Below, in pieces: positions 51,940 to 60,296 of a DNA stretch of 64,000 nt (positions are counted from its first letter, which is position 1; the number at the start of each line of letters is the position of its first letter). The translations under genes were made by a program, and so were the position numbers. The notes under the pieces are model-generated. The model saw nothing but the letters and a program-made list of their open reading frames with translations. It was not told the DNA's origin and ran no database searches. Where the stretch lies: assembly GCA_050946375.1 (NCBI GenBank), contig JBMNUT010000010.1:43321-107320 (forward strand), read 5' to 3'. The stretch comes from UBA1794 sp050946375. GTDB lineage: Bacteria; Bacteroidota; Bacteroidia; Bacteroidales; Bacteroidaceae.

Positions 51940-52659
51940 ATGACAAATTTAAGTGTAAATATTAACAAAGTCGCCACGATCCGCAACGCTCGTGGCGGAA
52001 ACTGCCCCGATGTCCGCCGTTTTGCTCTCGACTGTGAACGCTTTGGTGCGGACGGAATTACAGTTCATCCGCGCCCTGACGAAAGACACATTCGCCGTTC
52101 GGACGTTTACGAGATAAAATCGGTACTTCATACGGAGTTTAACGTAGAAGGCTACCCGTCCCGCTCTTTTTTAGACATGGTTTGCGAAGTAAAGCCCACA
52201 CAAGTGACGCTGGTGCCGGACGCTCCTGAGCAATTGACTTCCAATCATGGCTGGGACGTGCGAGGCAATTTTGATTTTCTGACCGAGGTTTGCGATCGGC
52301 TCAAGGAGTTTGGAATCCGAACCTCTATCTTTGTTGATCCCGATGAGGGGCAAATAGAATCAGCCGCCCGCACCGGGACGGATCGCGTGGAGCTTTATAC
52401 CGAACCTTATGCCGCTCTTTACGCCGAGGACCGCGCCCGGGCGATTGAACCCTTTGTCCGCGCTGCCCAGAAGGCGCATGGTTTGGGACTGGGCGTTAAC
52501 GCCGGTCATGACTTGAGCCTCGAAAATCTGCAATACTTCGTGCGCAACATTCCTTTTGTCGAGGAGGTATCCATCGGCCACCAGCTGATTTGCGACGCGC
52601 TCTACATGGGAATACAGAAAACCATCGAGGCTTACAAGAAATGCCTCTTGCCCGAGTGA
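51940..52659 (+). CDS. pdxJ: Pyridoxine 5'-phosphate synthase
   Basis: A 239-residue TIM-barrel enzyme that forms pyridoxine phosphate from 1-deoxyxylulose 5-phosphate and aminoacetone phosphate derivatives, in vitamin B6 synthesis. MTNLSVNINKVATIRNARG is the canonical N-terminus, so the ATG at 51940 is preferred to a GTG 33 nt upstream. GITVHPRPDERHIR and VNAGHDLSLENL are phosphate and active-site segments. It heads a probable operon with exbB/exbD/tonB. Confidence 0.96.
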   Translation: MTNLSVNINKVATIRNARGGNCPDVRRFALDCERFGADGITVHPRPDERHIRRSDVYEIKSVLHTEFNVEGYPSRSFLDMVCEVKPTQVTLVPDAPEQLTSNHGWDVRGNFDFLTEVCDRLKEFGIRTSIFVDPDEGQIESAARTGTDRVELYTEPYAALYAEDRARAIEPFVRAAQKAHGLGLGVNAGHDLSLENLQYFVRNIPFVEEVSIGHQLICDALYMGIQKTIEAYKKCLLPE

Positions 52660-52699
52660 CCATTTTAGCATGAACAAATAAAAAAGTACCAAGACACTT

Positions 52700-53374
52700 A
52701 TGATGAACCTCTTATTGACTTCAGTCCCCTCGGTGCCAGAGATGAATCTGTGGGATATGGCCTGCAAGGGCGGTTGGATAATGATTGTGCTGGGATTGCT
52801 CTCCCTCGTGGGCGTTTACATCCTCATCGAACGGAATTCCGCCATCCGCAAAGCGGCAAAGGAAGACCCGCTTTTCATGGAGCGCATCAAGGATTATATT
52901 AAAGCGGGCGAGGTGCGTGCGGCCATCGACTTCTGCCGGAACCAGAATACCCCCTCGTCCCGTATGATCGAGAAGGGCATCAGTCGGTTGGGACGCCCGG
53001 TAGACGACGTGCGTGTCACTATCGAAAACGTGGGCAACCTGGAAGTCTCCAAGCTGGAACGTGGGCTGCCGGTGATAGCCACCATTGCCGGAGGCGCGCC
53101 GATGTTGGGCTTCCTGGGGACGGTCACGGGTATGGTTCGTGCCTTTTGGAACATCGCAAACGCCGGAAGTGCCCAGGTCGACTTGAAAGTCCTCTCGGGC
53201 GGTATCTATGAAGCCATGGTCACGACGGTGGGAGGCCTGATAGTCGGCATCGCTGCCCTCTTCGCTTACAACTATCTGGTCAGCCTGCTGGACAACGTAG
53301 TGAATAAGATGGAAGGGAAAACCCTTGCCTTCCTCGACTTGCTCAACGAGCTGAACGACGAAGAGAAGCGCTGA
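52700..53374 (+). CDS. exbB: ExbB/TolQ/MotA-type proton channel
   Basis: A 224-residue inner-membrane protein with an N-terminal helix (GGWIMIVLGLLSLVGVYIL), a cytoplasmic loop and two further helices. The conserved GAPMLGFLGTVTGMVRAFW and the final VGGLIVGIAALFAYNYLV fit ExbB. With ExbD and TonB it converts proton flow into force for TonB-dependent outer-membrane transport. The gap to the next gene is an array of 22-nt repeats. Confidence 0.93.
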   Translation: MMNLLLTSVPSVPEMNLWDMACKGGWIMIVLGLLSLVGVYILIERNSAIRKAAKEDPLFMERIKDYIKAGEVRAAIDFCRNQNTPSSRMIEKGISRLGRPVDDVRVTIENVGNLEVSKLERGLPVIATIAGGAPMLGFLGTVTGMVRAFWNIANAGSAQVDLKVLSGGIYEAMVTTVGGLIVGIAALFAYNYLVSLLDNVVNKMEGKTLAFLDLLNELNDEEKR

Positions 53375-53395
53375 TTCCCTCCGTTTCCTGCAGTA

Positions 53396-53457
53396 CTTTT
53401 CCCAAAAACATGCGGGGCTTTTGCCCCGTTCCCCTATTACTTTTCGAGAGAACAACC
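53396..53457. repeat. 22-nt phased repeats between exbB and exbD
   Basis: Units at 53396-53417 (CTTTTCCCAAAAACATGCGG plus two bases) and 53418-53439, and a third partial unit running up to the exbD ATG at 53458. The array makes up nearly all of an intra-operon gap. Confidence 0.65.
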
Positions 53458-53874
53458 ATGTCTTTAAAACGAAAGCATAAACTTACTCCGGAATTCAGCA
53501 TGGCATCCATGACGGATGTCATCTTCCTTATGCTGATTTTTTTCGTGATAACTTCCACGATGGTGCAGCCCAATTCCGTAAAAGTGCAGCTCCCCGAGAG
53601 CAGCAGTTCCTCGTCGGAGCGGCCCGTGACCCGCATCGTCATCGACAAAGACCTCAACTACTTTGTCGCTTCCGGCACCGGCGAAGAAGAACCGGTGAGC
53701 TTCGAGTCGTTGTCCGAGCGGCTGCAAAGCGTCACTCAGGGCGACACTACGCGCTATGTGGCCCTGTACGCCGACGAGTCGGTGCCCTACCGTGCGGTGA
53801 TGCAAGTGCTTAATTTGGCCAATGAGCAGCAATACAAAATCGTGTTGGCTGCCCGTCCTCCAGAGTCAGAGTAG
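53458..53874 (+). CDS. exbD: ExbD/TolR-type biopolymer transport protein
   Basis: A 138-residue protein with one N-terminal membrane helix (SMTDVIFLMLIFFVITSTM) that carries the proton-relay Asp, followed by a periplasmic domain. Family motifs LTPEFSMASMTDV and VPYRAVMQVLNLA are present. The start at 53458 is canonical (MSLKRKHKLTPE). Many relatives have two exbD genes here; this window shows one. Confidence 0.93.
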   Translation: MSLKRKHKLTPEFSMASMTDVIFLMLIFFVITSTMVQPNSVKVQLPESSSSSSERPVTRIVIDKDLNYFVASGTGEEEPVSFESLSERLQSVTQGDTTRYVALYADESVPYRAVMQVLNLANEQQYKIVLAARPPESE

Positions 53875-53889
53875 AGAAACGAGATTGTC

Positions 53890-54771
53890 ATGAAGTATTT
53901 TCGGAAGACCGATCCCAAGGCTTTAGTCGGAACCCTTTTGGTTCATGCCGTTTTGGTAGCCCTTTTGTTCTGGCTGACCCTCTCCGCACCGCAGCAGGAT
54001 GCGCTGCCGGCAGAGGGGATACCCGTATTGTTGGGCAATGTGGAGGCGGCTTCCGGCCAGGACGACCCCGGCTTTTCGCGCGACATGGAGTCGCCTGCGA
54101 CAGATGCCGCCGACGAGGCGGTCGAAATCCCGCAGCCCGTTCCGCAGCAAGCGCCGCAACAACCGGCCAAAAGTGCCGCCCCTTCTACTCAAAAGTCCCA
54201 GCACTCCCAACCACTCATCACGCAGAAAGACCCCAGTGTGGCCCTGGCTGAAAAGAAAGCCGCCGCCGAGGCCGAGGCCAAACGCCGTGCCGCCGAAGAA
54301 GCCCGCCGCCGCGAACGCGAGGAAGCGGCCGCCCGTGCCCGTGAAGCGGCTGCCCGCAAGGCCGAAGCCGAGCGTCGGGCCGCACAAGCCGCCAGCAACC
54401 GCGTGAAGAACCGCTTTGGCGCCGGAACCGAAGCCGGCAGCAAAGGCAACGCCACAGGCAAGGGAACACAGGGCATACCCAGCGGAAACTCCAAGTCGGG
54501 GCAGCCCGTAGCCTCTCTGCCGGGACGCTCTCCGCGCGCCCTCCCGCTGCCTTCCTATCCGGGTAACGAGGAAGGCGACGTAGTGGTACGCATCACCGTC
54601 AATGCCGCCGGGCGGGTCGTATCGGCAAGCATACAGACTTCCGGGACGAACACCTCCAACGCCGCCTTGCGCAACGCCGCCCTTGCGGCCGCAAGGCAGG
54701 CCACTTTCAATGCAGTCGACGGCGCGGCCAACGTGACGGGCAAGATTACGTACCGCTTCCGCCTGCAGTAA
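53890..54771 (+). CDS. tonB: TonB-family energy transducer
   Basis: A 293-residue protein with an N-terminal anchor (LVGTLLVHAVLVALLFWLTL), a Pro/Gln-rich stretch, and a ~70-residue Ala/Glu/Arg/Lys helix (residues ~118-175), as in TolA and long TonB proteins. The C-terminal TonB domain includes VVVRITVNAAGRVVSASI and NVTGKITYRFRLQ. It is the periplasm-spanning partner of the ExbB/ExbD pair just upstream and may serve the outer-membrane receptor at 32527. Confidence 0.9.
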   Translation: MKYFRKTDPKALVGTLLVHAVLVALLFWLTLSAPQQDALPAEGIPVLLGNVEAASGQDDPGFSRDMESPATDAADEAVEIPQPVPQQAPQQPAKSAAPSTQKSQHSQPLITQKDPSVALAEKKAAAEAEAKRRAAEEARRREREEAAARAREAAARKAEAERRAAQAASNRVKNRFGAGTEAGSKGNATGKGTQGIPSGNSKSGQPVASLPGRSPRALPLPSYPGNEEGDVVVRITVNAAGRVVSASIQTSGTNTSNAALRNAALAAARQATFNAVDGAANVTGKITYRFRLQ

Positions 54772-54826
54772 AATCCGAACAACTCCTCGGCGCCCTTCCG
54801 GGTCATGCCGAGCCGAAAATAAACAG

Positions 54827-55387
54827 ATGCCTATGAAAAAGATTTTTGTATTCCTGGCTGACGGTTTCGAGGAAATCGAAGCCTTGGGAACTATCGACAT
54901 TTTGCGCCGCGCGGGTCTGGACGTCATGACCGTTTCGCTGGCCGATAACCGTAAAGCCACGGGTGCCCATGGCATTCCCGTCGAGGCCGATGCAGCCCTG
55001 AGCAGCGTCGCTTCGCAGGGAGCGGAGGCAGCCATGCTGGTCATGCCCGGCGGACTGCCCGGTTCGACCAACCTGAGTGACAGCGCCGTGCTGCGGCAAA
55101 TGATAACCGATGCCGATGCCGCCGGCGTACCCCTCTCCGCCATCTGCGCCGCTCCTCTGGTCTATGGCCGCATGGGGCTGCTCGAAGGCGTGAAAGCCAC
55201 CTGCTATTCCGGTTTCGAGCCCGAGCTGAAGGGCGCAAAGGTAGAGCAGGTGCCCGTCGTAGTGGACGGCCGTTTCACCACCGCATGGGGCCCGGGTGCA
55301 GCTTTCGACTTCGCTTTTGCCATCGTGGAGCGCTTCTGCGGTAAGGAAAAGGTGGAAGAAGTGAAGAGCGGAATGCGCGTTTATTGA
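54827..55387 (+). CDS. DJ-1/PfpI-family protein
   Basis: A 186-residue DJ-1-like protein. Start may be 54827 or the ATG at 54833. The nucleophile-elbow cysteine is in SAICAAPLVYG (~residue 106) and a conserved acidic residue is in FADGFEEIEA-like FLADGFEEIEA near the N-terminus. MPGGLPGSTNL is also typical. Members act as protein or methylglyoxal deglycases or redox sensors; which one applies here cannot be told. Confidence 0.92.
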   Translation: MPMKKIFVFLADGFEEIEALGTIDILRRAGLDVMTVSLADNRKATGAHGIPVEADAALSSVASQGAEAAMLVMPGGLPGSTNLSDSAVLRQMITDADAAGVPLSAICAAPLVYGRMGLLEGVKATCYSGFEPELKGAKVEQVPVVVDGRFTTAWGPGAAFDFAFAIVERFCGKEKVEEVKSGMRVY

Positions 55388-55408
55388 TTGCTTACGCCAG
55401 CCGGAAAG

Positions 55409-56134
55409 ATGAAATACCAAGCCATAGTCGTTGCCGGGGGCAAGGGGTTGCGCATGGGAGGAAGCATTCCCAAGCAGTTCATGCCCGTGGGCGGTGTGCC
55501 CGTACTGATGCGCACGCTGGAAAGCCTCTACGGTTCGCTCCAAAAGTTGCAGCACTCTTCGGAAAAAGTGCCGCAACTTTTGGCCGAAAGCGACGGCGCG
55601 GTGCTCATCCTGGTGCTGCCCGCCGACCAGCAGGACTATTGGCAGTCGCTCTGCGCGCAGCATGATTTCCGCGTTCCCTACCGTCTGGCCGAAGGGGGCG
55701 CCACCCGTTTCCATTCCGTTCGCAATGGCCTTGCCCTGGCCGATGCGGAGGGGCTGATTGGAGTGCACGACGGTGTGCGCCCGTTTGTCAGCCCCTCGGT
55801 GGTCGAAGCCGCCTATCGGGCTGCCGCGGAGTACGGCGCGGCGGTTCCCGTGCTGCCCGTGGTCGACTCGCTTCGCCGGCTGCGTCCCGACGGGAGCAGC
55901 GTGCCGGTCGACCGGTCGCCGATGCGCCTTGTGCAGACGCCGCAAGTGTTTCGTGCCGATTGGCTGCGTGCGGCCTACGAGCAGCCCTATCGCGAAGAAT
56001 TTACCGACGATGCCTCCGTGGTCGAAGCCGCGGGGCACACCGTCGCACTGGTCGGGGGAAACCGCGAGAACATCAAGATAACGACTCCTTGGGACCTGCA
56101 GGTAGCCGAAATGTTATGCCGCGGAGATGTTTGA
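55409..56134 (+). CDS. ispD: IspD cytidylyltransferase with repeat-derived insertion
   Basis: A 241-residue 2-C-methyl-D-erythritol 4-phosphate cytidylyltransferase of the non-mevalonate isoprenoid pathway. The nucleotide loop is VVAGGKGLRMGGSIPKQF, and GVHDGVRPFVSPS, AAVPVLPVVDSL and VQTPQVF are family motifs. Between helix LESLYGSL and strand VLILVLP, residues ~42-63 (including LQHSSEKVPQLLAES) are an insertion encoded by three 22-nt repeat units; typical IspD proteins have only a few residues here. The ATG at 55409 was chosen over a TTG at 55388. It overlaps recG by 8 nt. Confidence 0.94.
   Translation: MKYQAIVVAGGKGLRMGGSIPKQFMPVGGVPVLMRTLESLYGSLQKLQHSSEKVPQLLAESDGAVLILVLPADQQDYWQSLCAQHDFRVPYRLAEGGATRFHSVRNGLALADAEGLIGVHDGVRPFVSPSVVEAAYRAAAEYGAAVPVLPVVDSLRRLRPDGSSVPVDRSPMRLVQTPQVFRADWLRAAYEQPYREEFTDDASVVEAAGHTVALVGGNRENIKITTPWDLQVAEMLCRGDV
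55533..55598 (+). repeat. 22-nt phased repeats inside ispD, 3 units
   Basis: Units at 55533-55554, 55555-55576 (CTCTTCGGAAAAAGTGCCGC plus two bases) and 55577-55598. 66 nt, frame-preserving. CAAAAGTTGC/GCAACTTTTG also makes a hairpin across the array. Confidence 0.75.
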
Positions 56135-58223
56135 CCCTTTAGCCGTACATATCCAATACGTGCAGGGCGTTGGCCCGAAGCGGGCCGAGGTTTTGGAGAA
56201 AGACCTCGGCCTTCGTTCTGTGGGCGACCTGCTTCATTACTATCCCTACAAGTACATCGACCGAAGCCGCCTCTATCAAATCCGTGAAATCGACGGCACC
56301 ATGCCCTACATCCAGCTGCGCGGCATGATTCTCAGTTTCGAGGAACTGGGCGAAGGGCGCAAGCAGCGCCTCGTGGCGCACTTCACCGACGGCACGGGAG
56401 TGGTAGACCTGGTCTGGTTTCAGGGCCTCCGTTTTCTCAAAGGGCGCTACCATGCCCACCGGGAGTACATCGTCTTCGGCAAACCCGCGCCCTATGGCGG
56501 GCGCATCAGCATTGCCCATCCCGACATCGACGAGCCGGAGAAACTCTCCCTTTCCCGCATGGGACTGGTGCCGGCCTACAACACTTCCGACCGCATGAAG
56601 CGCATGGGGCTGAATTCCGCGGCCATGCAACGCTTTGTCTCGGCCGCATTCGCCGCCCTGAAGACGCCGCCTCCCGAGACGTTGCCCCCTTGGTTTGTGG
56701 AAGAACACCACCTCCTCCCCATGGCCGAGGCGCTGCGGCAGATTCATTTCCCCGCATCGCCCGCCCTCTTGCGGCAGGCACAGTACCGGTTTAAGTTCGA
56801 GGAATTGTTCTACATACAGCTCCAAATTCTCCGCTACGCCAAGGAACGCGGGCAGAAGTACCGCGGCTTCCTCTTTTCCCGCGTAGGGGAACTCTTCAAC
56901 GGCTTCTACGCCCATCATCTTCCCTTCCCTCTGACCGGAGCGCAAATGCGGGTGCTCCGCGAAATCCGGCGCGACACATGCAGCGGACGGCAGATGAACC
57001 GTCTGCTCCAAGGCGACGTGGGCAGCGGAAAGACCGTCGTGGCGCTGATGGCCATGTTGCTGGCCCTGGACAACGGATACCAGGCCTGCCTGATGGCGCC
57101 CACCGAGATTCTGGCCGGACAGCACCTGGAGACTGTGCAGCGCATGCTGCAAGGCATGGACATCCGCGTAGAGCTGCTCACCGGTTCGGTCAAGGGCAAG
57201 CAGCGCGAAGCCATACTGCAAGGCCTCGCATCCGGCTCCGTCCGCATCCTCATCGGCACGCACGCCGTGCTCGAAGAGCCCGTCTCCTTCGCCCGCCTCG
57301 GCATGGCCGTCATCGACGAGCAGCACCGTTTCGGCGTGGCCCAGCGGGCGCGCCTCTGGCAAAAGAGCGGGCAGCCGCCCCACGTGCTGGTCATGACGGC
57401 CACGCCCATACCGCGCACCTTGGCCATGACCCTCTACGGCGACCTCGACGTGTCCGTCATCGACGAGCTGCCGCCCGGCCGCAAGCCGGTCGTGACGCAG
57501 CATCGCTACGACGACCGCCGCGCCTCGCTCTACCAGTTTCTGCGCCGCGAAATCCAGGCGGGGCGGCAGGCGTACATCGTTTACCCCCTGATTCAGGAAA
57601 GCGAGAAGGTCGACCTGAAAAATCTGGAGCAGGGCTACGAGCAGATGTGCAGCGTGTTTCCCGAATTCCGCATCAGCAAGGTGCACGGGCGCATGAAGCC
57701 TGCGGAGAAAGATGCGGAGATGGCCCGCTTTGCCCGCGGCGAAACGCAGATAATGGTGGCTACGACCGTCATCGAAGTAGGGGTGAACGTCCCGAATGCC
57801 TCCGTGATGATTATCGAAAATGCCGACCGCTTCGGCCTCTCCCAGCTGCATCAGCTGCGCGGCCGGGTAGGGCGCGGCGCCGAACAGTCGTACTGCATCC
57901 TCATCACCGGCTACAAGCTCTCGCAGGATACCCGCCGGCGCATCGAAATCATGACGCAGACGAACGACGGGTTTGAGATAGCCGAAGCCGACCTGAAGCT
58001 CCGCGGTCCGGGCGACCTGGAGGGCACGCAACAGAGCGGAGTGCCGTTCGACCTGAAGATAGCCAACGTGGCGCGCGACGGACAGCTGCTGCAGCACGTG
58101 CGCGAAGTGGCGCGCAAGATTGTGGACGACGACCCGCTCGCGCAGAATCCACGCAACGAACTTCTCTGGCGCCGCCTTGCCGACCTGCGCAAAGAGCAGG
58201 TAGACTGGTCGGCCATCAGCTGA
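56127..58223 (+). CDS. recG: ATP-dependent DNA helicase RecG
   Basis: A 698-residue helicase that reverses stalled forks and branch-migrates Holliday junctions. The N-terminal wedge/OB domain (IQYVQGVGPKRAEVLEKDL, YKYIDRS) is followed by motor domains with GDVGSGKTVVALM (Walker A), VIDEQHRFG (DEQH box), TATPIPRTLAMT and the C-terminal QLHQLRGRVGRG motif. The length is normal. Downstream, 58224..58736 (513 bp) has a repeat array and no gene I can support. Confidence 0.97.
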   Translation: MFDPLAVHIQYVQGVGPKRAEVLEKDLGLRSVGDLLHYYPYKYIDRSRLYQIREIDGTMPYIQLRGMILSFEELGEGRKQRLVAHFTDGTGVVDLVWFQGLRFLKGRYHAHREYIVFGKPAPYGGRISIAHPDIDEPEKLSLSRMGLVPAYNTSDRMKRMGLNSAAMQRFVSAAFAALKTPPPETLPPWFVEEHHLLPMAEALRQIHFPASPALLRQAQYRFKFEELFYIQLQILRYAKERGQKYRGFLFSRVGELFNGFYAHHLPFPLTGAQMRVLREIRRDTCSGRQMNRLLQGDVGSGKTVVALMAMLLALDNGYQACLMAPTEILAGQHLETVQRMLQGMDIRVELLTGSVKGKQREAILQGLASGSVRILIGTHAVLEEPVSFARLGMAVIDEQHRFGVAQRARLWQKSGQPPHVLVMTATPIPRTLAMTLYGDLDVSVIDELPPGRKPVVTQHRYDDRRASLYQFLRREIQAGRQAYIVYPLIQESEKVDLKNLEQGYEQMCSVFPEFRISKVHGRMKPAEKDAEMARFARGETQIMVATTVIEVGVNVPNASVMIIENADRFGLSQLHQLRGRVGRGAEQSYCILITGYKLSQDTRRRIEIMTQTNDGFEIAEADLKLRGPGDLEGTQQSGVPFDLKIANVARDGQLLQHVREVARKIVDDDPLAQNPRNELLWRRLADLRKEQVDWSAIS

Positions 58224-58378
58224 GCGCCGGCCCCGTTGCCGGTCCGCTTTTCCCCGGCCGGGCCTCCGCTTTCCGGCCGTTTCCTCTGTTACCTTTTCTG
58301 TCACTCTTGTTTCTTCCGTCGGCGCGCCCTGCCGCTCTCCGGCGGGCGGGGCAGGCGTATGGGCTGAAAGTGGCGGCA

Positions 58379-58444
58379 CTTTCGACAAAGCGTTCAGCTA
58401 CTTTTTCCCGAAAGTGCAGGCACTTTTTTCCCGAAGGTGAAGCC
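58379..58444. repeat. 22-nt phased repeats, 3 units
   Basis: Units at 58379-58400, 58401-58422 (CTTTTTCCCGAAAGTGCAGG plus two bases) and 58423-58444, in the gap after recG. AAAGTG-CAGG-CACTTTTTT inside it is a terminator-like hairpin. Confidence 0.65.
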
Positions 58445-58678
58445 CCTGCAGGAGCGCAGTGACGGGCTTTGTGGCGCTTTCGGCGTGGAACCGGGCGGCA
58501 TGCGGCGAATGTTAAATAAAGGCTCCTTTCCGCTAAATCCGGAATAACATGCTGAAAAACATAAAAGAGCGGGAGATTCCCACCCACACAGCGTTTCAGC
58601 TCCCCAAAAGTGCATGCTTATACAAAGACAATCGCTAAAGAAAGTTAAGCAAAGGATGCCCCTTTTACGATAAATTCC

Positions 58679-58686
58679 TATCTTTG
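58679..58686 (+). promoter_or_regulatory. -7 box for the M23 peptidase
   Basis: TATCTTTG, 50 nt before the ATG at 58737. Confidence 0.5.
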
Positions 58687-58736
58687 ACGATGTTATTGGT
58701 AATCGAAAAGAGTTTTTCTCAACTATCAAAAATCGA

Positions 58737-59639
58737 ATGAACAAGCTGAAGATATTATCCCTTACTGCTGCACTTTTCCTTGCGACCGCATCGTCGGTTT
58801 CTGCCCAAGACCTCATAGCCCGACAGGCACCCGTAGACCGAAAACTTAAAAGCATAGACTCCTTAGTCCTGAAGAAGCAAATCGAGAAAGAAGCTGCCGA
58901 GTATGCAGCTTCGGTAGACATCTACCCCTCGTGGAACAACGACTTCGTGCATGTGTACGGAGGCGTGCCTCTTCCTGAAAACTTCCGCATCGACCTGCGC
59001 GGATTCTCCATGCCTACCAGCAACCGCGTCGTGACTTCCCGCTTCGGCTACCGCAGCCGCTGGCGCCGCAACCACAAGGGTCTGGATATCGACGTGAACG
59101 TAGGCGACACGATCTATGCAGCCTTCGACGGCAAGGTACGCGTCGTCAAGTACGAGCGCGGCGGTTATGGAAAATATGTCGTGCTGCGCCACCCGAACGG
59201 GCTGGAGACCATCTATGGGCACATGTCCGCCTGGTTGGTAGAACCTAATGAGGAAGTGAAAAGCGGGCAGCCCATTGGCCTGGGAGGCAATACGGGACGC
59301 TCCACCGGCTCGCACCTTCACTTCGAAGTACGCGTGCTGAGCAAGGCAATCAACCCCGAATTGCTCTTCGACTTCCCCAACCAGGACGTAACGGCCGACT
59401 ACTATGTCTTCAATCCCGTTACCCCTACGGAGGGAACCACTGTATCGGCCAAGAATACCGCGGAGGAGAATACGGAAGAAGCCGCCGGTGCCACATCGCC
59501 TTACTACAAGGTGCGCAAGGGCGACAGCTTGTACAAGATTGCCAAACGCTATGGTATAACCGTAGAAAAACTGTGTAAATTGAACGGCTTGACGAAGCGC
59601 TCCGTCCTTCGTCCGGGCTTAGTTCTCCGTTGCTCATAA
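58737..59639 (+). CDS. M23 metallopeptidase with LysM
   Basis: A 300-residue exported peptidase (signal peptide to about SVSAQ). The LytM/M23 domain has HKGLDIDV (zinc His and Asp), YGHMS and HLHFEVR, all zinc ligands and catalytic residues present. After a Thr/Glu linker comes a C-terminal LysM (YYKVRKGDSLYKIAKRYGITVEKLCKLNG) that binds peptidoglycan. It is likely an endopeptidase or an activator in cell-wall remodelling. Confidence 0.94.
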   Translation: MNKLKILSLTAALFLATASSVSAQDLIARQAPVDRKLKSIDSLVLKKQIEKEAAEYAASVDIYPSWNNDFVHVYGGVPLPENFRIDLRGFSMPTSNRVVTSRFGYRSRWRRNHKGLDIDVNVGDTIYAAFDGKVRVVKYERGGYGKYVVLRHPNGLETIYGHMSAWLVEPNEEVKSGQPIGLGGNTGRSTGSHLHFEVRVLSKAINPELLFDFPNQDVTADYYVFNPVTPTEGTTVSAKNTAEENTEEAAGATSPYYKVRKGDSLYKIAKRYGITVEKLCKLNGLTKRSVLRPGLVLRCS

Positions 59640-59661
59640 AAACAAATAATAAACCGACCTA

Positions 59662-59700
59662 AGAGGGTGCTTTGAAAATATTTGAGGCACCCTCTTTTTT
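59662..59700 (+). terminator. Terminator of the M23 gene
   Basis: AGAGGGTGC/GCACCCTCT stem followed by six T residues. The outer stem resembles the one near tRNA-Pro. Confidence 0.85.
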
Positions 59701-59718
59701 ATGTAGGGGAAAATTGCG

Positions 59719-59726
59719 TATCTTTG
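59719..59726 (+). promoter_or_regulatory. -7 box for the DUF1599 operon
   Basis: TATCTTTG, 9 nt before the ATG at 59736. Confidence 0.5.
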
Positions 59727-59735
59727 CCCTGTATT

Positions 59736-60296
59736 ATGGAAAAGACTAACCGCGAGTTTGAACAAGTCATCAGCGCTTGCCGCGAAGTGTTTGCGAAGAA
59801 ACTGCACGACTACGGTGCCGCGTGGTGCATTCTGCGCCCCTGTTCCGTGACCGACCAGATACTCATCAAGGCAAACCGCATCCGTTCCCTCGAAACGAAG
59901 GGCGTAGCCATGGTCGACGAGGGCATCCGTCCGGAGTTCGTGGCTATCGTGAACTACGGCATCGTAGGCCTGATTCAGCTGGCGCGCGGTCCGAAAGACA
60001 AAATCGACTTGTCGAACGAGGAAGCACTTGCCCTCTACGACGACTATTCCGCCCGGGCTCTGGAGCTGATGAAGGCCAAGAATCACGATTACGACGAGGC
60101 CTGGCGCAGCATGCGCATAAGTTCCTATACCGACTTGATACTGATGAAACTGTACCGCACCAAGCAGATTGAAGACCTGAGCGGGCATACACTGGCCTCG
60201 GAGGGCGTGGATGCCAACTATATGGACATGGTCAATTATGCGGTTTTTGCGTTAATAAAATTAGGATATGGCGAAAGTTCCGACAGCAAGGCTTAA
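59736..60296 (+). CDS. DUF1599 protein, internally duplicated
   Basis: A 186-residue protein made of two ~75-residue copies of the same helical motif: KKLHDYGAAWCILRPCSVTDQILIKANRI with FVAIVNYGIVGLIQL, and KAKNHDYDEAWRSMRISSYTDLILMKLYR with YMDMVNYAVFALIKL. The family (DUF1599, nucleotide-modification-associated fold) is known only by context. HDY and DQ/DL residues may form a metal or nucleotide site. It overlaps the following gene by 29 nt. Confidence 0.88.
   Translation: MEKTNREFEQVISACREVFAKKLHDYGAAWCILRPCSVTDQILIKANRIRSLETKGVAMVDEGIRPEFVAIVNYGIVGLIQLARGPKDKIDLSNEEALALYDDYSARALELMKAKNHDYDEAWRSMRISSYTDLILMKLYRTKQIEDLSGHTLASEGVDANYMDMVNYAVFALIKLGYGESSDSKA

Noticed and set aside
56139..58388. 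749-codon open frame opposite recG
   Set aside because: Shadow of recG; the plus strand carries all helicase motifs.
58394..58921. Minus-strand open frame in the gap after recG
   Set aside because: It overlaps the signal peptide of the M23 gene and the repeat array, and its sequence shows only repeat-derived and shadow content.
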